Assembly (NCBI GenBank): GCA_903813345.2 | Contig: CAIIXF020000007.1 | Coordinates: forward strand, 4,965,730-5,029,729 | From: Owenia fusiformis | Lineage: Eukaryota > Annelida > Polychaeta > Sabellida > Oweniidae | DNA: 64,000 nucleotides | Reading direction: 5' to 3' | Shown: piece by piece, positions 1-11,570 of the stretch | How positions within the stretch are numbered: position 1 is the stretch's first letter | Layout: each line of letters starts with the position of its first letter | Translations under genes and position numbers: made by a program | The notes under the pieces: model-generated | Databases searched by the model: none | What the model was told of the DNA's origin: nothing | What the model saw: the letters and a program-made list of their open reading frames with translations, nothing else

Positions 1-360
1 TTGAAAGCCCACGGTATATCTTGTGGTATCACTCACAAAATGTGTGGTCTCTTGCATGTTGATGCGTCTCTGACATGTTTTTTTTTTAAATGGCCACAAC
101 TTTCTAAATTACAAGAGGACATAGGCTTATTACACATAAAACTAATTTATCTAAAAAATACAAATGTTGTGTATGTAAAATATGAATGCATTTTCCATAT
201 GAAACTGCACTATGGTCTTTTGATTGCTTAGATTTTAGATTTTCTTGACACACTACCCCATTAAAAAAGTCCCTAAATAATCACTTGATGGGGATGAATT
301 CCTACACGAACGACAAAGAAAATGATGATGAGGACAACTACAAGTAAGAAGTTCTAGCCA

Positions 361-634
361 TTTCAAATTTAAACTCAAGCTAGGTGAGAACACAAGACCC
401 TATCTGTTGCAAGATGTATGCCTGGCACAACCGTCACCATGTTATTCAGTGTTTTTAGTTGTGCAAAGATCCTGCCATGACCATGGTAGTGTTATCATGA
501 AAGCCTGGTATACGTGACAATGTTATATAATATTGCAAGGCCTGTCATGACTGTGGTAATGTTAATGTTAAAGCCTGATATGCCTGTGACAATTCTTCAA
601 ATTTAAACCCAAGTTAGGTGAGAAACAGACCCAG
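361..634. repeat. Local duplication with internal short tandem copies
   Basis: The phrase tttcaaatttaaactcaagc at 361 recurs with few changes at about 596, both followed by taggtgaga and accc. Between them, 465-600 contains two diverged copies of a unit reading roughly aaggcctgccatgaccatgg..gtgttatcatgaaagcctgg. This is decayed tandem duplication with no coding potential. Confidence 0.55.
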
Positions 635-1050
635 GAAAACTCGTGGAACTTGATTATCAATTCGCAAAATACAGGCAGCATTGCAGATGTGCATTTATGA
701 AGATGACTTCGGGTGAGAATAAAATGTCTAGGTTAATAAAGAAAAATCTTCAATTTGAACATGAATATATCTAAAATTGAAGAAAAAAATCAAGTTGAAA
801 TCTGGAATGAAAAGTGGGCAGGATTTCAGTCAAAATTTTGCCGGAAATGAAATAGATGATGCAGGCAAATTTGGTCGTTGACACTCAAAGTAGCATACAA
901 TATGAAAAAAGTATATACTTGCCTTTGTTATTAAGGTATCTCTATAGAGGAAATATGTACCAGTATGTTGTAAATCTCCATAATGTGTTGGGTTTTAGAT
1001 TCAAAATTTTTCGATGGTCTCCATATTGATTTGGTGGTGTTGACAATCGA

Positions 1051-1120
1051 CCAATCAGAATCATTGTTACAACCGCTGAATTCAGGTCAAGTCACATCTA
1101 CCATCATCGATTCTGATTGG
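1051..1120. promoter_or_regulatory. Inverted pair of CCAAT motifs, possible promoter element
   Basis: CCAATCAGAATC (1051-1062) and its exact reverse complement GATTCTGATTGG (1109-1120) flank a 46-bp spacer that contains CpG-bearing sequence. CCAATCAG is the classic NF-Y core. The pair lies 3 kb upstream of the proposed start exon. Two properly oriented NF-Y cores in an inverted repeat could be promoter architecture, but the perfect symmetry could also be the remains of a hairpin repeat. No TATA box or initiator is evident. Confidence 0.3.
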
Positions 1121-1744
1121 CTTCAGAAATCTTATCAAAACTTGCCAAGTCGGATAACATGTGCTCTTGTTTTGCAGCCAAATTTGAATCATTTGTAACG
1201 CATATGTGATTAAAATGAGTATTTAGATATGTACATGGAATACACAACTTTATGATGGAGTAAAATTATGGACGATCGATTGTGCAACTTCACGAAATTA
1301 TTCAAGAAAAGCATGTGAGGTAAAAAAAATTGTTATGATTTTATTTTGAAAAGTTCACTCATCAATGTCTATATTACATTTGTTTTATATGACTTATTTA
1401 TGACTTATTTAGGCGAAGGCTAATTTTGCCTGTTTCCATGTTTTCATATTTCACTGATGTTTGGTAACGTTCAGCATTAAATCATTTAACAATTATCACC
1501 AGGAAAGTATTTGGAAGGTTTTCCAGATACATGTACTTTCCTCAGGGATTAAATTCTTTACATACATGCCTGTAGCCAACTTTTACCACGGAGTCAAGGG
1601 GGAGCTTTTAGTCCAACAACATTAGACCTAGCCTGGGGCCTTGTTTCTTATCTGACATGTCTAATGGCCCCAGCTAGCAATAATGGCCAACTAAATTCCT
1701 AAAGTTCTAAAGAAAGTCGTTATTGAGTTTAACAACGTTGAACT

Positions 1745-1912
1745 AGGGGGAGTTTTTGCCAAGGGAGGGGGGGTGCTATTTGACAGTTTTGGCTAAAAAA
1801 TGTGCGAAAAGTACTCAGAAAGGTGAAAACTGCATGAGTTTGAAACCATTTCTAGCCAGGGGAGGGAACGTCTGCTACCCTCTAGCTCCCCCTGGTTACG
1901 GGCCTGCCTCTG
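1745..1912. repeat. Dispersed repeat ending in CCCCTGGTTACGGGCCTG
   Basis: The segment begins with aggggga and ends tagctccccctggttacggg. Its end phrase is seen again at 42927-42950 (actccccctggctacgccc). Weaker relatives occur near 30990-31000 and 44636-44720. This CCCCCTGGCTACGCCCCTG-type terminus is familiar from invertebrate MITE-like repeats. The short ORF across it is incidental. Confidence 0.5.
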
Positions 1913-2034
1913 GCCAACCATCAATGAATGCAAATCAGAAATTTAATCACATGCGCCAGTTTGTGTGGAAGGGGTTGGTTTGGAATAAAGTTTCCTGACT
2001 GGCATATGACTCAATCCTAAAGAACGATTCTCGT

Positions 2035-2405
2035 TTTGGAGAACGAAGTTCATCAATCTAAATGAGCATTATCCCTGCTTCGGACAAATTTGATTTTTTT
2101 TTTACATAATATAGATTTGAATGTCTTCTTTTGAATAGTCATAATTTAATTTGGGTAATATTTCAAGATTTTTCGCAAGAAAATATTAGCGCAATACACT
2201 GATGAACTTGTTTCCCCAAATCGAGACTTGTATTTTATTGAATTGGTCTAATTGAGCGTTATCCCTGCTTCAGACCAATTTGTTATTTTCACATCTTGTA
2301 GATTTAAATGTCCTCTTTTGAATATTCATTGTTTAATTTTGGTAATATTTCTATATTTTTCATGAAAAAAATGATTAGCCCAGGACACTGTTCTTCAAAC
2401 CGAGA
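2035..2405. repeat. Two-copy tandem duplication, about 200 bp unit
   Basis: Both copies share atgagcattatccctgcttc / ttgagcgttatccctgcttc, then gatttgaatgtcttcttttg / gatttaaatgtcctcttttg, then ttgggtaatatttc / ttggtaatatttc and a shared acactg block. The copies are clearly diverged, so the duplication is old. Confidence 0.65.
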
Positions 2406-2790
2406 ATCGTCCTTTACTACTCAGAGCATAGGCATCGGTAGGCTCATCTTTTTGATTTCTGTGTTGTTTATTACGAAAGGTGAGTTTCAGTCAGTCTGTA
2501 ATTCCATGATGTAGGAGGGGGGACAGGATTTACTTTCAGCAGAATTATCCTTTATCCTTATCTAGTTCTTCGACCATTTCTGCACAACCAAAAATTCACA
2601 TTGATGCATTTTATGTGTCGAGTTAAAAGTGTAAGGTATTATTTAATTTTTTTAAATTGTGTGGAGAAGAGGGAAGATAAACCAGTCTCGTTTCTTCCCT
2701 GAGGGGGAAGATAAACCAGTCTTGATGTAAACAATACTGAAGGTGTGAAGGGGCACTACCTGCTAAACAGTGGTCTCTTAAAAACCACTG

Positions 2791-2900
2791 TATGCATACA
2801 CGGGGAAGTCACCCATTCCCTCTTATGTTCTATACATGTATATTAAAAAGTTGAATCTATAGAACATCAGAGGGGGTGACTTACTCCCTATGCATGCATA
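2791..2900. other. Long imperfect hairpin (candidate structured RNA or small MITE)
   Basis: The left arm 2791-2834 (from tatgcatacacgg to gttctata) pairs with the right arm 2858-2900 (tatagaaca to gcatgcata), with a few mismatches and small bulges around a 23-nt AT-rich loop. A smaller hairpin, acagtggt/accactgt, lies just upstream (2767-2791). The size and imperfect pairing resemble an animal pre-miRNA, but short non-autonomous elements look the same. Transcription is unknown. Confidence 0.35.
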
Positions 2901-4020
2901 CATGCCATTATTAGAGGAACATTTACAGTAATTGCCAATGACATAAAACCTTTTGAATGATATTGACCTAACATGATTGTCTCATATTGTAATTACATTT
3001 CTGTTTGGTATTCCAACCATGTTTCAAAGACCTGAAGAATCTATTGAAAGTCAATACATGATTGATCAATATATGATTAAAGGGCCATAACTACATACTA
3101 CTGTAGGCCCACAATAAGAACATGAATTTCGGAAAAATTATTGATACATACACTTTGAAAATTATTGTATTAATTCGTTAAGCCAGTGATAAGTTGGCCC
3201 TGATTCTTTCCTTTTTCATATTGATGTAGTTTTTATCATAAGTCATTTTATTCTTTAGCCTATGGAATCATGTGTTTGTTCATCCATCCTTTTTTCAATG
3301 CTTGTGGGATGACATATTATGATCTCTTGCACTAAGGAAAAATGATGTTAATACATGGTCTAGTGTGGTAGCAGTCAGAGCCAGAAAATCAAATTTCCTG
3401 AGCTTAAATCACTTGAATGATATTATAACAGATACATAAGTTCAAATATTTTGGATGCACAGCTTCAGAAAATGTAATAATGTCTAATTGACATAAAACA
3501 AGGAGACGTGAAACACCTATAATGGTATTAACTTTGAATTATCTAGGCATCGAGTTACTCTAAGATCATTTTTGAAATGGATCCAAGTTGGTCCAGAGGG
3601 AAATTTAATGTAATTGTATGATTTTGTGCTGTTTTCAGGGTAATTTGGTGAGACATGGATTGATTTTAAGAAGCATCAGTTTTACTAAATCTAATGCCGG
3701 TAAAACAGCCCTTGTAGAAGAATCCGAAACCTTCAATTAGAACGATTTTTAAAAGCCATTCTGGACATCCATCAGCTTTGCAGTACTTATTAAAAACAGG
3801 AAAATTAAAGTGTTTTCTTCAAGTAAAGCGCCTGACTACAACTTGTACGACACAAATAGACATTTTTGGATAAATTTCCAGGATTTATAGATTAATAATG
3901 AAGGTACTATGATTTGATTTAAAAAAGCCATATATAAACCTTGATACACTACCAAAGCAGGGTCTTGGGACACCAACGTATCGTAGTTGCAACATTACTG
4001 TATCATATTCTTGTGACAGT

Positions 4021-4058
4021 ATGATGGTTCCAGACTGGATTCTGTGCCTAGACAAAAG
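4021..4058 (+). CDS. RAPGEF4: Epac (cAMP-activated Rap GEF), first coding exon
   Basis: Start exon of an Epac-type Rap guanine-nucleotide exchange factor. Epac binds cAMP and then loads GTP on Rap1/Rap2 at membranes. The exon reads MMVPDWILCLDK plus two bases (AG) of an Arg codon, then a consensus donor gtaaga. The motif WILCLDKR matches the WIACLDKR stretch at the N-terminus of vertebrate EPAC2 as I remember it. The split codon is completed by the A that opens the exon at 48945, so phase and homology agree across a 44.9-kb intron. I chose the ATG pair at 4021/4024 because vertebrate EPAC2 also has only a short tail before this motif. The sequence gtgacag just before it could instead be a 3' splice site, in which case more coding or 5'UTR sequence lies upstream. 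RAPGEF3/4 paralogy is not resolved, but a CNB domain directly after the N-terminus without a DEP domain favours RAPGEF4. Confidence 0.85.
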
Positions 4059-4636
4059 GTAAGATTTTCTTTTAAGTTGACTAATCCTTTCAGTGAACTC
4101 CCTATGTAGATTGCCTCCTTTGATATAGTGCCATGCATCTATCTATTAGGCTGATCCCGCGAGAAGATCCATGTTCTTACTCATGCTATGATACCCATGC
4201 CCCCATTGTCTTGAATTCCCCAAGGAGTTTTGCACAAGTGGTAGGTAAAAGAGGGTCTGTAAGATCAGAATACCTATCATAAGATGGAAACAGCTCTGAT
4301 AGAGAAATGCAGCGCAGGATGACACACCTTTACACAGAATATTTATTATCTTAGATTAAGGATAGACTGGAACTGAGCCTAACCTGCACACAGTGATGTT
4401 ATTTCATAAATTTCACTGTCTTACAAGCAACTCCAGAAATGACCTATACATAAGATGATACATAGAAATTACACCTCAACTGTATACATCAACTTATGAT
4501 TTTAGACACCAATCACTGTCTACTGAGTTAATCTACTTTTTCTCGGTTGATGATGTCTTGAGTCTCATCTTTTCTAAGCAGTGATCTCTCTGGTATTAAG
4601 CAAGATGGCGATTCACTCATTTGATATTTTTTAATA

Positions 4637-4769
4637 GGCATCGCACCCACCTGAGTATCAATTTGCACTCACTTGAAAATTGAAAAATCTTGAAAAATTG
4701 AAAATATTTTGGCCAAATTTGGTCTAAATTGTGAAATTAAGTGGAAAAGCCTTGGGGAGAACACTGCTA
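4637..4769 (-). repeat. Dispersed GTGGGTGCA/GGAGAAC repeat, copy 1
   Basis: About 130 bp. In reverse orientation it reads gtgttctccccaagg, then a T-rich stretch with accaaatttgg, then cattttcaagtg-type sequence and aggtgggtgcgatgcc. The same order recurs at 11440-11570 (-), 13463-13610 (+), 15125-15260 (+), 19715-19835 (+), 26940-27075 (-) and 39040-39205 (+). In the best copies the ends gttctcc and ggagaac are inverted repeats, which suggests a small TIR element. Confidence 0.6.
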
Positions 4770-5899
4770 AGGATATGTTAAAGCATTACCAGCTTATAAC
4801 TTTACATTGTGAATTGATAATTGTCATATTATCACATATTTGCTTACTTCATACCCTGAACGTCTGAGATGCAGAGATTGGATCATTTTCTTTGAGAGGG
4901 TCTTGATACTTGAATACATATATGGCACTCTTAAAGATATGCTTTACAGATATGTAGGTCAGTATTACATAATCGTGAAATGAATAAGTCTGAATATATC
5001 ATTGGTCAGAAAAAACTAAAACCTGCTTGAAACTGTAAAAGTTTATACACTCTATTCCACACTGTATAGAAATAAAATAACTTACACTATAAGTAACTGT
5101 GAGCCAATCATTGCATAGAAAAAACTTTATGCACTGTTTATAAGATTCACTGAGACAAGTGGGTCAATACCTCATGTACTTTATGTGCTCTCACACAATT
5201 ACCTTCCCTTGCATAAAGTTGCTGTACAGTTATATGTAACTGAATATTGTATATTCATCGCAAACAACCTTAGCAAAATGATGGTTCGACGAAATGGACG
5301 GATCGCTAAAACCAATAAACCAGGCAATCCAGGCCAATTTGGAAAGAAACTAGATAGCGTGATAGCGAATGAGGATAGTAAGTGAAATATATTTTGCAAA
5401 GGTCAGCTTGTAAACTACTGGGTAACCCTAAATGATGAGAAATATGTACAAAATATGTTTTGCATGATTTATTCATATCCCAATGATTTAACTCCTTCAC
5501 TGCATCTAATAAGGTATATACTTAGGTGGTTCAAAAAGTTTTGCAGTTGATGCCATAACTTAAAAGAAAATAGGACTTTTACAATGAAACTTGGTACACA
5601 TATGTGTTATACATTTATACATTATATGTGAAAAGGAAGAGGTGCGATTATTGGCAAATACCCATGGTCAAAATGAATAATTGTTAGGTGTAACATGAAG
5701 AATAGAATGTCATATAACTCTTTGGAAAATATTAAAATGCTCGGGCACACATAGGCTGAGATAGGGGCCATTTAGTTAAGTAAGGTTGTATTGCCTTACA
5801 TGGGGCTGTGCTTCATTGACTTAACATGAGGATATCAGCAGATCCCAATAGAGGCCATTGGTTTCTATTGATTATCACACAAATACCTAAAAATACACT

Positions 5900-6000
5900 A
5901 TGACCTGAATCGATTGCAAACTTAATAATTTCACAATATGGCACTAATGGTTTATCTCATCAAATGTGCAAATATGAAGTTTGCAATCGATTCAGGTCAT
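5900..6000. repeat. Perfect 24-bp inverted repeat
   Basis: Positions 5900-5923 (atgacctgaatcgattgcaa plus actt) are the exact reverse complement of 5977-6000, with a 53-bp AT-rich spacer. The arms contain two CpG-bearing cgatt motifs. No target-site duplication is evident immediately outside, so it may be a palindrome scar or a very short foldback element. Confidence 0.8.
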
Positions 6001-7224
6001 ACTTAAAATTAAAAGATTGTACATTTTTCATCATTTTTTCCCTACAAATGGCTATAGAAAAATGCTCCAAAAACAACTTTTACACTTATCAAAAATCATA
6101 CAACTTTGTAAAACCAAAGAATATACTATTTTATTTCATTATGTTGTAACATATTTCGATAAGATGTAGGGATGCGTAGGATGCAAATGGATTTTGACAG
6201 ACACAAAAATACTTCCTGGTTTGGAATCATATGCCTCTACACTTCATGATTGAATTATGACCCTAATAAGTGGCCTATACATCAATACAGTGCTGAATAT
6301 AGGTCAACAAGATACTAGTGTGCATATAAATGTAATAATTAAAGCAGAATACTCATTTTGAAAAATCAGATGAATTATTTTTTTCTCATGGGGAGATCCC
6401 AATGGAGGGTGTATAGGGTCCTTTGGGACCTCAATTTTGATTGGTTCTTGAGAGATGGTTGCTAAGGTAACCAGAGTGGCGGGTACCATGTTCAACCCGA
6501 AATTACGTTTTTCCAAATAGTTTTCTTGCTTGAATAAACTCTTTGCAAAGTGGCAATTAGCAGGTGTAAGTGTCTTTGGGTGGCTATTTTTCTTCAAATT
6601 CTTCAATTTTTTGCCAGCTGTCAACACATTCTGGCAATGCTTTAATTTTAATAGAATTATTTTAATATTTTACTAACTGTATAATATGTAGTTTGCATTA
6701 CTGTTGATAAATAAATAAATGATTGCACTGTTCAGTAAAGAAATATACCAATTGTATTATTTAAACTGACTATACACTATAGAAATGATTTTCATTGAAA
6801 AATCAAATCAGTACCAAAATTATGGTTACCCTGTAGTAGTGAAAGGCACATTAGAAATGAATATCACCCCCTTCAATCTATTTTTACAGGTTTTTATGAT
6901 TATTTCAGATTTTTCTATAGTTTGCGTAACCAGGACGGTGAATTTTCTTCATTTTTCATCAAACATTTTGTCTTACCAATATTTATTATATCTGTCAATT
7001 TTATCAAAATCGCGCCGCTACGTTTGAAAATAATTCAAATTATGTAGTTTTTCCCATTGAGCTCCATTATAAAAATGGAATTTTCAAAGTTAATATTTTA
7101 AAATTCTACGCGGTGAAAAGTTGCATATTGAGTAGTTAGTTAATGTTATGGTGTTAAAAATTCAAAACAAAAAGGAATAAAGAAAAAATGCCACAGAGAA
7201 GTCTCAATAGAGTCTCTTTAAGCC

Positions 7225-7400
7225 TACATGTATTTCTAAGGTCTCGATGCAAAAATACTTGTCATACAATGCACCCTTTTAATGAAATGGTAGATAAGAT
7301 CTTGATGCAAAAATACTTTTCATACAATGCACCCTTTAAGTGAAAGGGTACTTCTAAGGTTGTGATGCAAGAATACTTGACATATGCACCCTTAAAGTCT
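7225..7400. repeat. Three-copy tandem repeat, about 62 bp unit
   Basis: Three consecutive copies of a unit containing gatgcaaaaatacttgtcat and acaatgcaccctttta. They are separated by gtctcg / gatctt / ggttgt variants and clearly diverged from each other. Confidence 0.7.
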
Positions 7401-9234
7401 GACTATTTGTAAGTGTATCAGCGAAGGTCAAAAGCTGGTATAAAGGCCGTATAATGTTATACATCATCTAATTGCATCATCATACTTCTCCAATCTTTCT
7501 GATTTCTATGAACATCTCATTAGACCACAATCATGCTTAGATAGAATCATTCAATCTACCCAGACCTAAAATATTCAAATATACACCTGCTTTATTCAAT
7601 CTCTCTCTAAAATTAATTGTAGTGCCTGGCTTCATGTCATTTCTGTATAATTTAGGATATTAAGTACATGCCCATTTAATTAACTCCTTGGTAATTCCAT
7701 TCTTTTCCACTCTATCTCGTATTGCAAATTGTGATCATCATACTACTTTTCTCATGGGCTCGCTAATGACATTGTAGTACACCTTTCTTTATGAGAGACT
7801 CTATTACGTTGATTAGCAACATTTCGTGCCAATCTCTATACATACCCTGCGTAAGGAATGCCACATTCTTGTTTTAGCGTAAGTTCATCACTTTGAGGCT
7901 CCTTATTATTGCTTTCTACTGAGCTGAAACAACCAAAACGTGCATCATCATGACTCTCATGGCAGTCATTATAATTATAATTTAGAGTTATTATTGATAT
8001 TCCAGCATTGGAGTTAATGAGTCAATACATCCATTTGAGATTATGATGATTATGATATTTTATTCAGAAAACCCATGGTCTGATATCATGGGACCACAGT
8101 CATTTTTGTCGAATTTGAATTTGTGAATTTTTATAAAGCCATGTTTGCTATTCATTTATTTTATATGTGTGTAGATTATACCCAATTAAAGAAAATTATG
8201 TAAATAGTTGTATACTTTATTCTATAGTGGCTATATTTTGTGTATAAATGGTAATGTCCCTTTTTGTAATTGTTAATATTGCATTTACTTGATCTCCGTA
8301 TTTAACTCAGCAGAACTAGTTATTTCAAATAATCGCCTGGATACAATTATGTTGTGAAAATCTATATTCATCAACAAGTATACAAACTGTCAGGAACACC
8401 AGGCGATAATTGTTCGAGGCAGATGGAAAATGTATTATTCCAGACACTATTATTTCACAGTGATTCACTTACAAATTTATATTAAGTATCTGACTTTCCA
8501 TCTGGACTTCATTACTGTATGGTATTTTTTATCTCAGATTCTATTTTGCATTTCGGAACATTATATACAAATGTATAGGTGTTTTGAATAATATATTTAA
8601 GAAATATAGACTGAAGAGCAAGTATTATATTGACAAATAAATACCAGGGTTAGGCACAAATGTCTTCTGTTCGAAAGCTGTTGTGTAGCCCTAAGGTATT
8701 TATTACTTGATACAATACCTGATCTGAGGTCCATGTAATATTATGATTCGAACATGCTAACTGAAATTTTGCAAAATTGTCAATTGTCACTTCATTTCCA
8801 ACTTCTAGTTTAGCGTTTGCACTGAGTGAAACACTTAATACAGACCAGGTATTGTATTGACAAATAAATGCCAGGTGAAATATTGACTTTGTTTACAGTT
8901 TATAGAAGGCGTGAATACAGTCATGTTCAAATTTTAAATATATTAGTCTATATGTTTTGTGATCTGAGTATGAACATACATCAGTACATTATTAGCATCA
9001 GCTGGAAGTGTTCATATTTCAAGGAGTTCATATTTCATGGTGTTCCAATTACAAATTTGTTAATAGTTCAAGCCATTTGTTAACAATCGTAATATGTGGG
9101 TTATTTGAACATAGTGAGTAACCTCCACTCGAAAGCCTCGTAAGGAAACTGGACGTCCATTAAACTGATTTTTAAAATAACACATGTCAGAGAATATCAG
9201 ATCATATTGCCAATTACCAATCCTGATTAACTAA

Positions 9235-9490
9235 GACATCTGCATGTTTGCTATAAGTTTGTAGGCTCTGTGTTATTAGGTGGTATCACCTTAGTAAGTG
9301 TAAGATCTGCATGTTTGCTATAAGTTTGTAGGCTCTGAGTTATTAGGCGGTATCATCTCAGTAAGTCTAAGATCTGCATGTTTGCTATAAGTTTGTAGGC
9401 TCTTGCCTATTAGGTGGTATCACCTCACTTAGTCTAAGATCTGCATGTTTGCTATAAGTTTGTAGGCTCTTACCTCAGTAAGTCTAGGAT
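9235..9490. repeat. Four-copy tandem repeat, about 68 bp unit
   Basis: Four copies of the core catgtttgctataagtttgt followed by aggctct, and in three copies by attaggtggtatcacctcag and aagtctaagatctg. The last copy is truncated by an internal deletion. Copies are highly similar, so the array is relatively recent. Confidence 0.85.
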
Positions 9491-9825
9491 CAATGATATA
9501 TGAGACCAGAAGGTCAATACTTTAATGTTATCCCAAAGTATAATAAATTTCAATTCATAATGACACCCCTGCATTCCCATCTTTTTTTAATATTTATTCA
9601 CAGTTCAATTTTTTTACAGTATAAGTGATTTCATTGTAACTTATATTTAATAAATACATAAAACTTAAAGATAAGAAATGGTACAGGGGGCAGTGGTGTT
9701 TTATGAAAAATAGCTTAAAATGTGAGTGGTATTCAGTTTTCTTTTTAACGTCCCTACATTCCCATCTTCCTACTTTCAGAATGATTGACTGGAGCTGAGT
9801 GAATGATGCTTTATTCTCAACTTAT

Positions 9826-9990
9826 TATTATGTTACCACCAAAAGTGGTCACATATTGTTATTATAATCTTTTTGTGGATGGTTTTTGGCAGTTGATGGT
9901 TTGTGATCAGTGGCTGGTGTTAGATATCTTTGATTAATGACTGGTGGTTACATTTTGCATGTTAATGCCTTCTTTTTGTTGTAATGAACT
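9826..9990 (+). repeat. Dispersed ACCAGAAGTGGTGACATATTG repeat, copy 1
   Basis: The order of motifs is ttaccaccaaaagtggtcac, atattgttattataatct, a gtggatggtttttggcag-type middle and a terminal cattttgcatgttaatgcct. Other copies or fragments are near 35815-35960, 37218-37345, 48466-48660 (two tandem copies), 57268-57380 and 60774-60900. All of them read in the same orientation as the Epac gene. Family class unknown. Confidence 0.6.
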
Positions 9991-10661
9991 TCTTCAAATT
10001 ATAAGACTCTTCTTTTAGCATCCTGACACAATGTAAGTAACTCCGCAAAACATAATTGAATGTATTTGTGGACAAATATATTGACTTTGTCCCTGGAAGT
10101 CAGTTATATTGATTGTCAAACAACTCAGAGCTGTCTGAAAATATTGGTAAAATAACGAATGGAATGTGCTTTTCTATTTCTCGTGAATTTTATTTGTTTT
10201 ATTAGCTAATATGGTATTTACCAGTAGATCAGTTTTCTCTCTTTCATCTCTCGCTAACTGTCAGAATGTCAGAATTGATATTAAAGCTTCCGTATTCAGT
10301 GACATGTTGAAACCATTGATTCTTTTAGATTGGAGATAAACATGGGTTGTCTCAGTTATTATATTGATGAAGGAAGATAGAATTGATTGTTTCAAAGAAA
10401 ACTAGTCTCTATTAGACTAAGGCTTTATATAACTTTATGGCTAATAGAACTAGCATAAGCCATTCTATATTTTACAACAGATGAATGATTTTAGACCTCA
10501 CTGTCTGTCTAGCTCTCTAGCTCCAGTTCTATTTCTTAAAAGGCATCTAAATAACTAGGGATTCAGTAATAATGCTTTGTTTTGTGGGATTTGCAAGTTT
10601 GGAAAGAAGTATTGACATGCAGCCATAGGTTATTTGAAAATATTGTCACACCACTTGTTAA

Positions 10662-11262
10662 AGGAATATTCCTTGCCAAACCATCTCTCTCCTCATATGG
10701 TCACTATAACCATATATATGCTTGCCATGTTTAGCAAAACACGCAAAATGATTTGATATGGTCAAATTTGATCACTTAGAAATGTGATGCTCAATTCCAG
10801 TAAGCTGCCATCTTTTAAAATTTCACACAGGAAGTGATGTCATCGACTCTCAACTTTGCATATAGCATTAGGTGAGGAGCTATTAAGAATTACAAAACCA
10901 GCTAAATATTCTTTTTCAACTTTGTATCTTATTTAATCCTTCTGAAAATCTCTTCTTTTATTCTAAGTTGACAAGCCCTGAAAATATTTTTGCACAGAAA
11001 GTAATGATCACTTGTCTAGAAGTGATTTTGTGCTACTTTCCTATACTGTTATGGGCAAGGTTATAGAAGTTGAGAGTTGATGACATCACTTCCTGCAAGA
11101 AATCTTAAAAGATGGCAGCTCACTGGAAATAAGCACTAGATTTTTAAATGATCAATATTGACCATATTAAAACATTTCCCCATGTTTTGCTAAGTATGGA
11201 AACTATATATATAATTATAGCTACCATATCAAGAGAGAAAGGGTCTGGTAAGGAATATTCCT
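10662..11262. mobile_element. TTAA-flanked long-TIR MITE (601 bp)
   Basis: The element starts AGGAATATTCCTTGCCA and ends with the complementary AGGAATATTCCT. It is flanked by TTAA at 10658-10661 and 11263-11266. The terminal inverted repeats extend about 215 bp and match through gctgccatcttttaa and gaagtgatgtcatc-type blocks, with moderate divergence. The outermost 12 bp are themselves palindromic. TTAA target duplication is characteristic of piggyBac and Kolobok transposons. No transposase coding is left in the 170-bp centre, so it is non-autonomous. Confidence 0.85.
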
Positions 11263-11439
11263 TTAAGTCCAAGAATCATGCATGCATATTTTGACTAACT
11301 TTGAGCAAAACTATGAAAATAAGAATTTTAAACCTTCTTGAGAAAAAGGGTTAGTTAATAAAACTGGTCACTTATTTTCTATTCCAAAGACAAAAATTAG
11401 GGCTTAGAATATGATTTGATATTTCAATCATTGAACCAA

Positions 11440-11570
11440 GTCGGTGCTGCACTCACTTGAAAATCTATTTCCACCCACTTGAAAATGAGGATCTTTTTTG
11501 CCAGAGCAGTGTAAATGAAAATCTTACACAAACTTGAAGAAATTAACAATAGTGGGAAAAACACTAGTCT
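11440..11570 (-). repeat. Dispersed GTGGGTGCA repeat, copy 2
   Basis: In the reverse direction it shows a gtttttcccac start and ttcaagtgagtgcagcacc-type end, with cattttcaagtgggtggaaa in the middle. It is the same family as 4637-4769. Confidence 0.5.

Larger units (their letters stand above)
1..4020. other. 5' flank or unseen 5' UTR/intron of the Epac gene
   Basis: No supported coding exon was found before 4021. The stretch is AT-rich. It contains a local duplication (361-634), an inverted CCAAT pair (1051-1120), a CCCCTGG-type dispersed repeat (1745-1912), a two-copy tandem duplication (2035-2405) and a hairpin (2791-2900). A pyrimidine-rich site tgctcttgttttgcag ending at 1175 resembles a 3' splice site, but the sequence after it shows no recognised coding. 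The promoter is not located with confidence. Between features there is nothing I can annotate. Confidence 0.4.
4770..9230. other. AT-rich intronic stretch, little annotated
   Basis: Besides the 24-bp inverted repeat at 5900 and the three-copy tandem at 7225, I see only low-complexity AT-rich sequence. Two related phrases ttgacaaataaat(a/g)ccagg occur at 8630 and 8857, and a short inverted pair around cgcctgg/ccaggcg at 8328-8412. A 107-codon ORF on the - strand at 6304-6627 has no recognisable domain and I do not call it a gene. Confidence 0.6.

Noticed and set aside
1176-1200. Exon after the strong-looking acceptor tgctcttgttttgcag
   Set aside because: The following sequence reaches a stop quickly in the frame examined and shows no homology to Epac. 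It may be a UTR splice site but is unsupported.
6304-6627. 107-codon ORF on the - strand
   Set aside because: No domain or codon-bias signal, and it lies in unremarkable intron. A nearby ggttgctaaggtaacc resembles an RFX X-box, but similar words occur inside mobile relics (27820, 31195).
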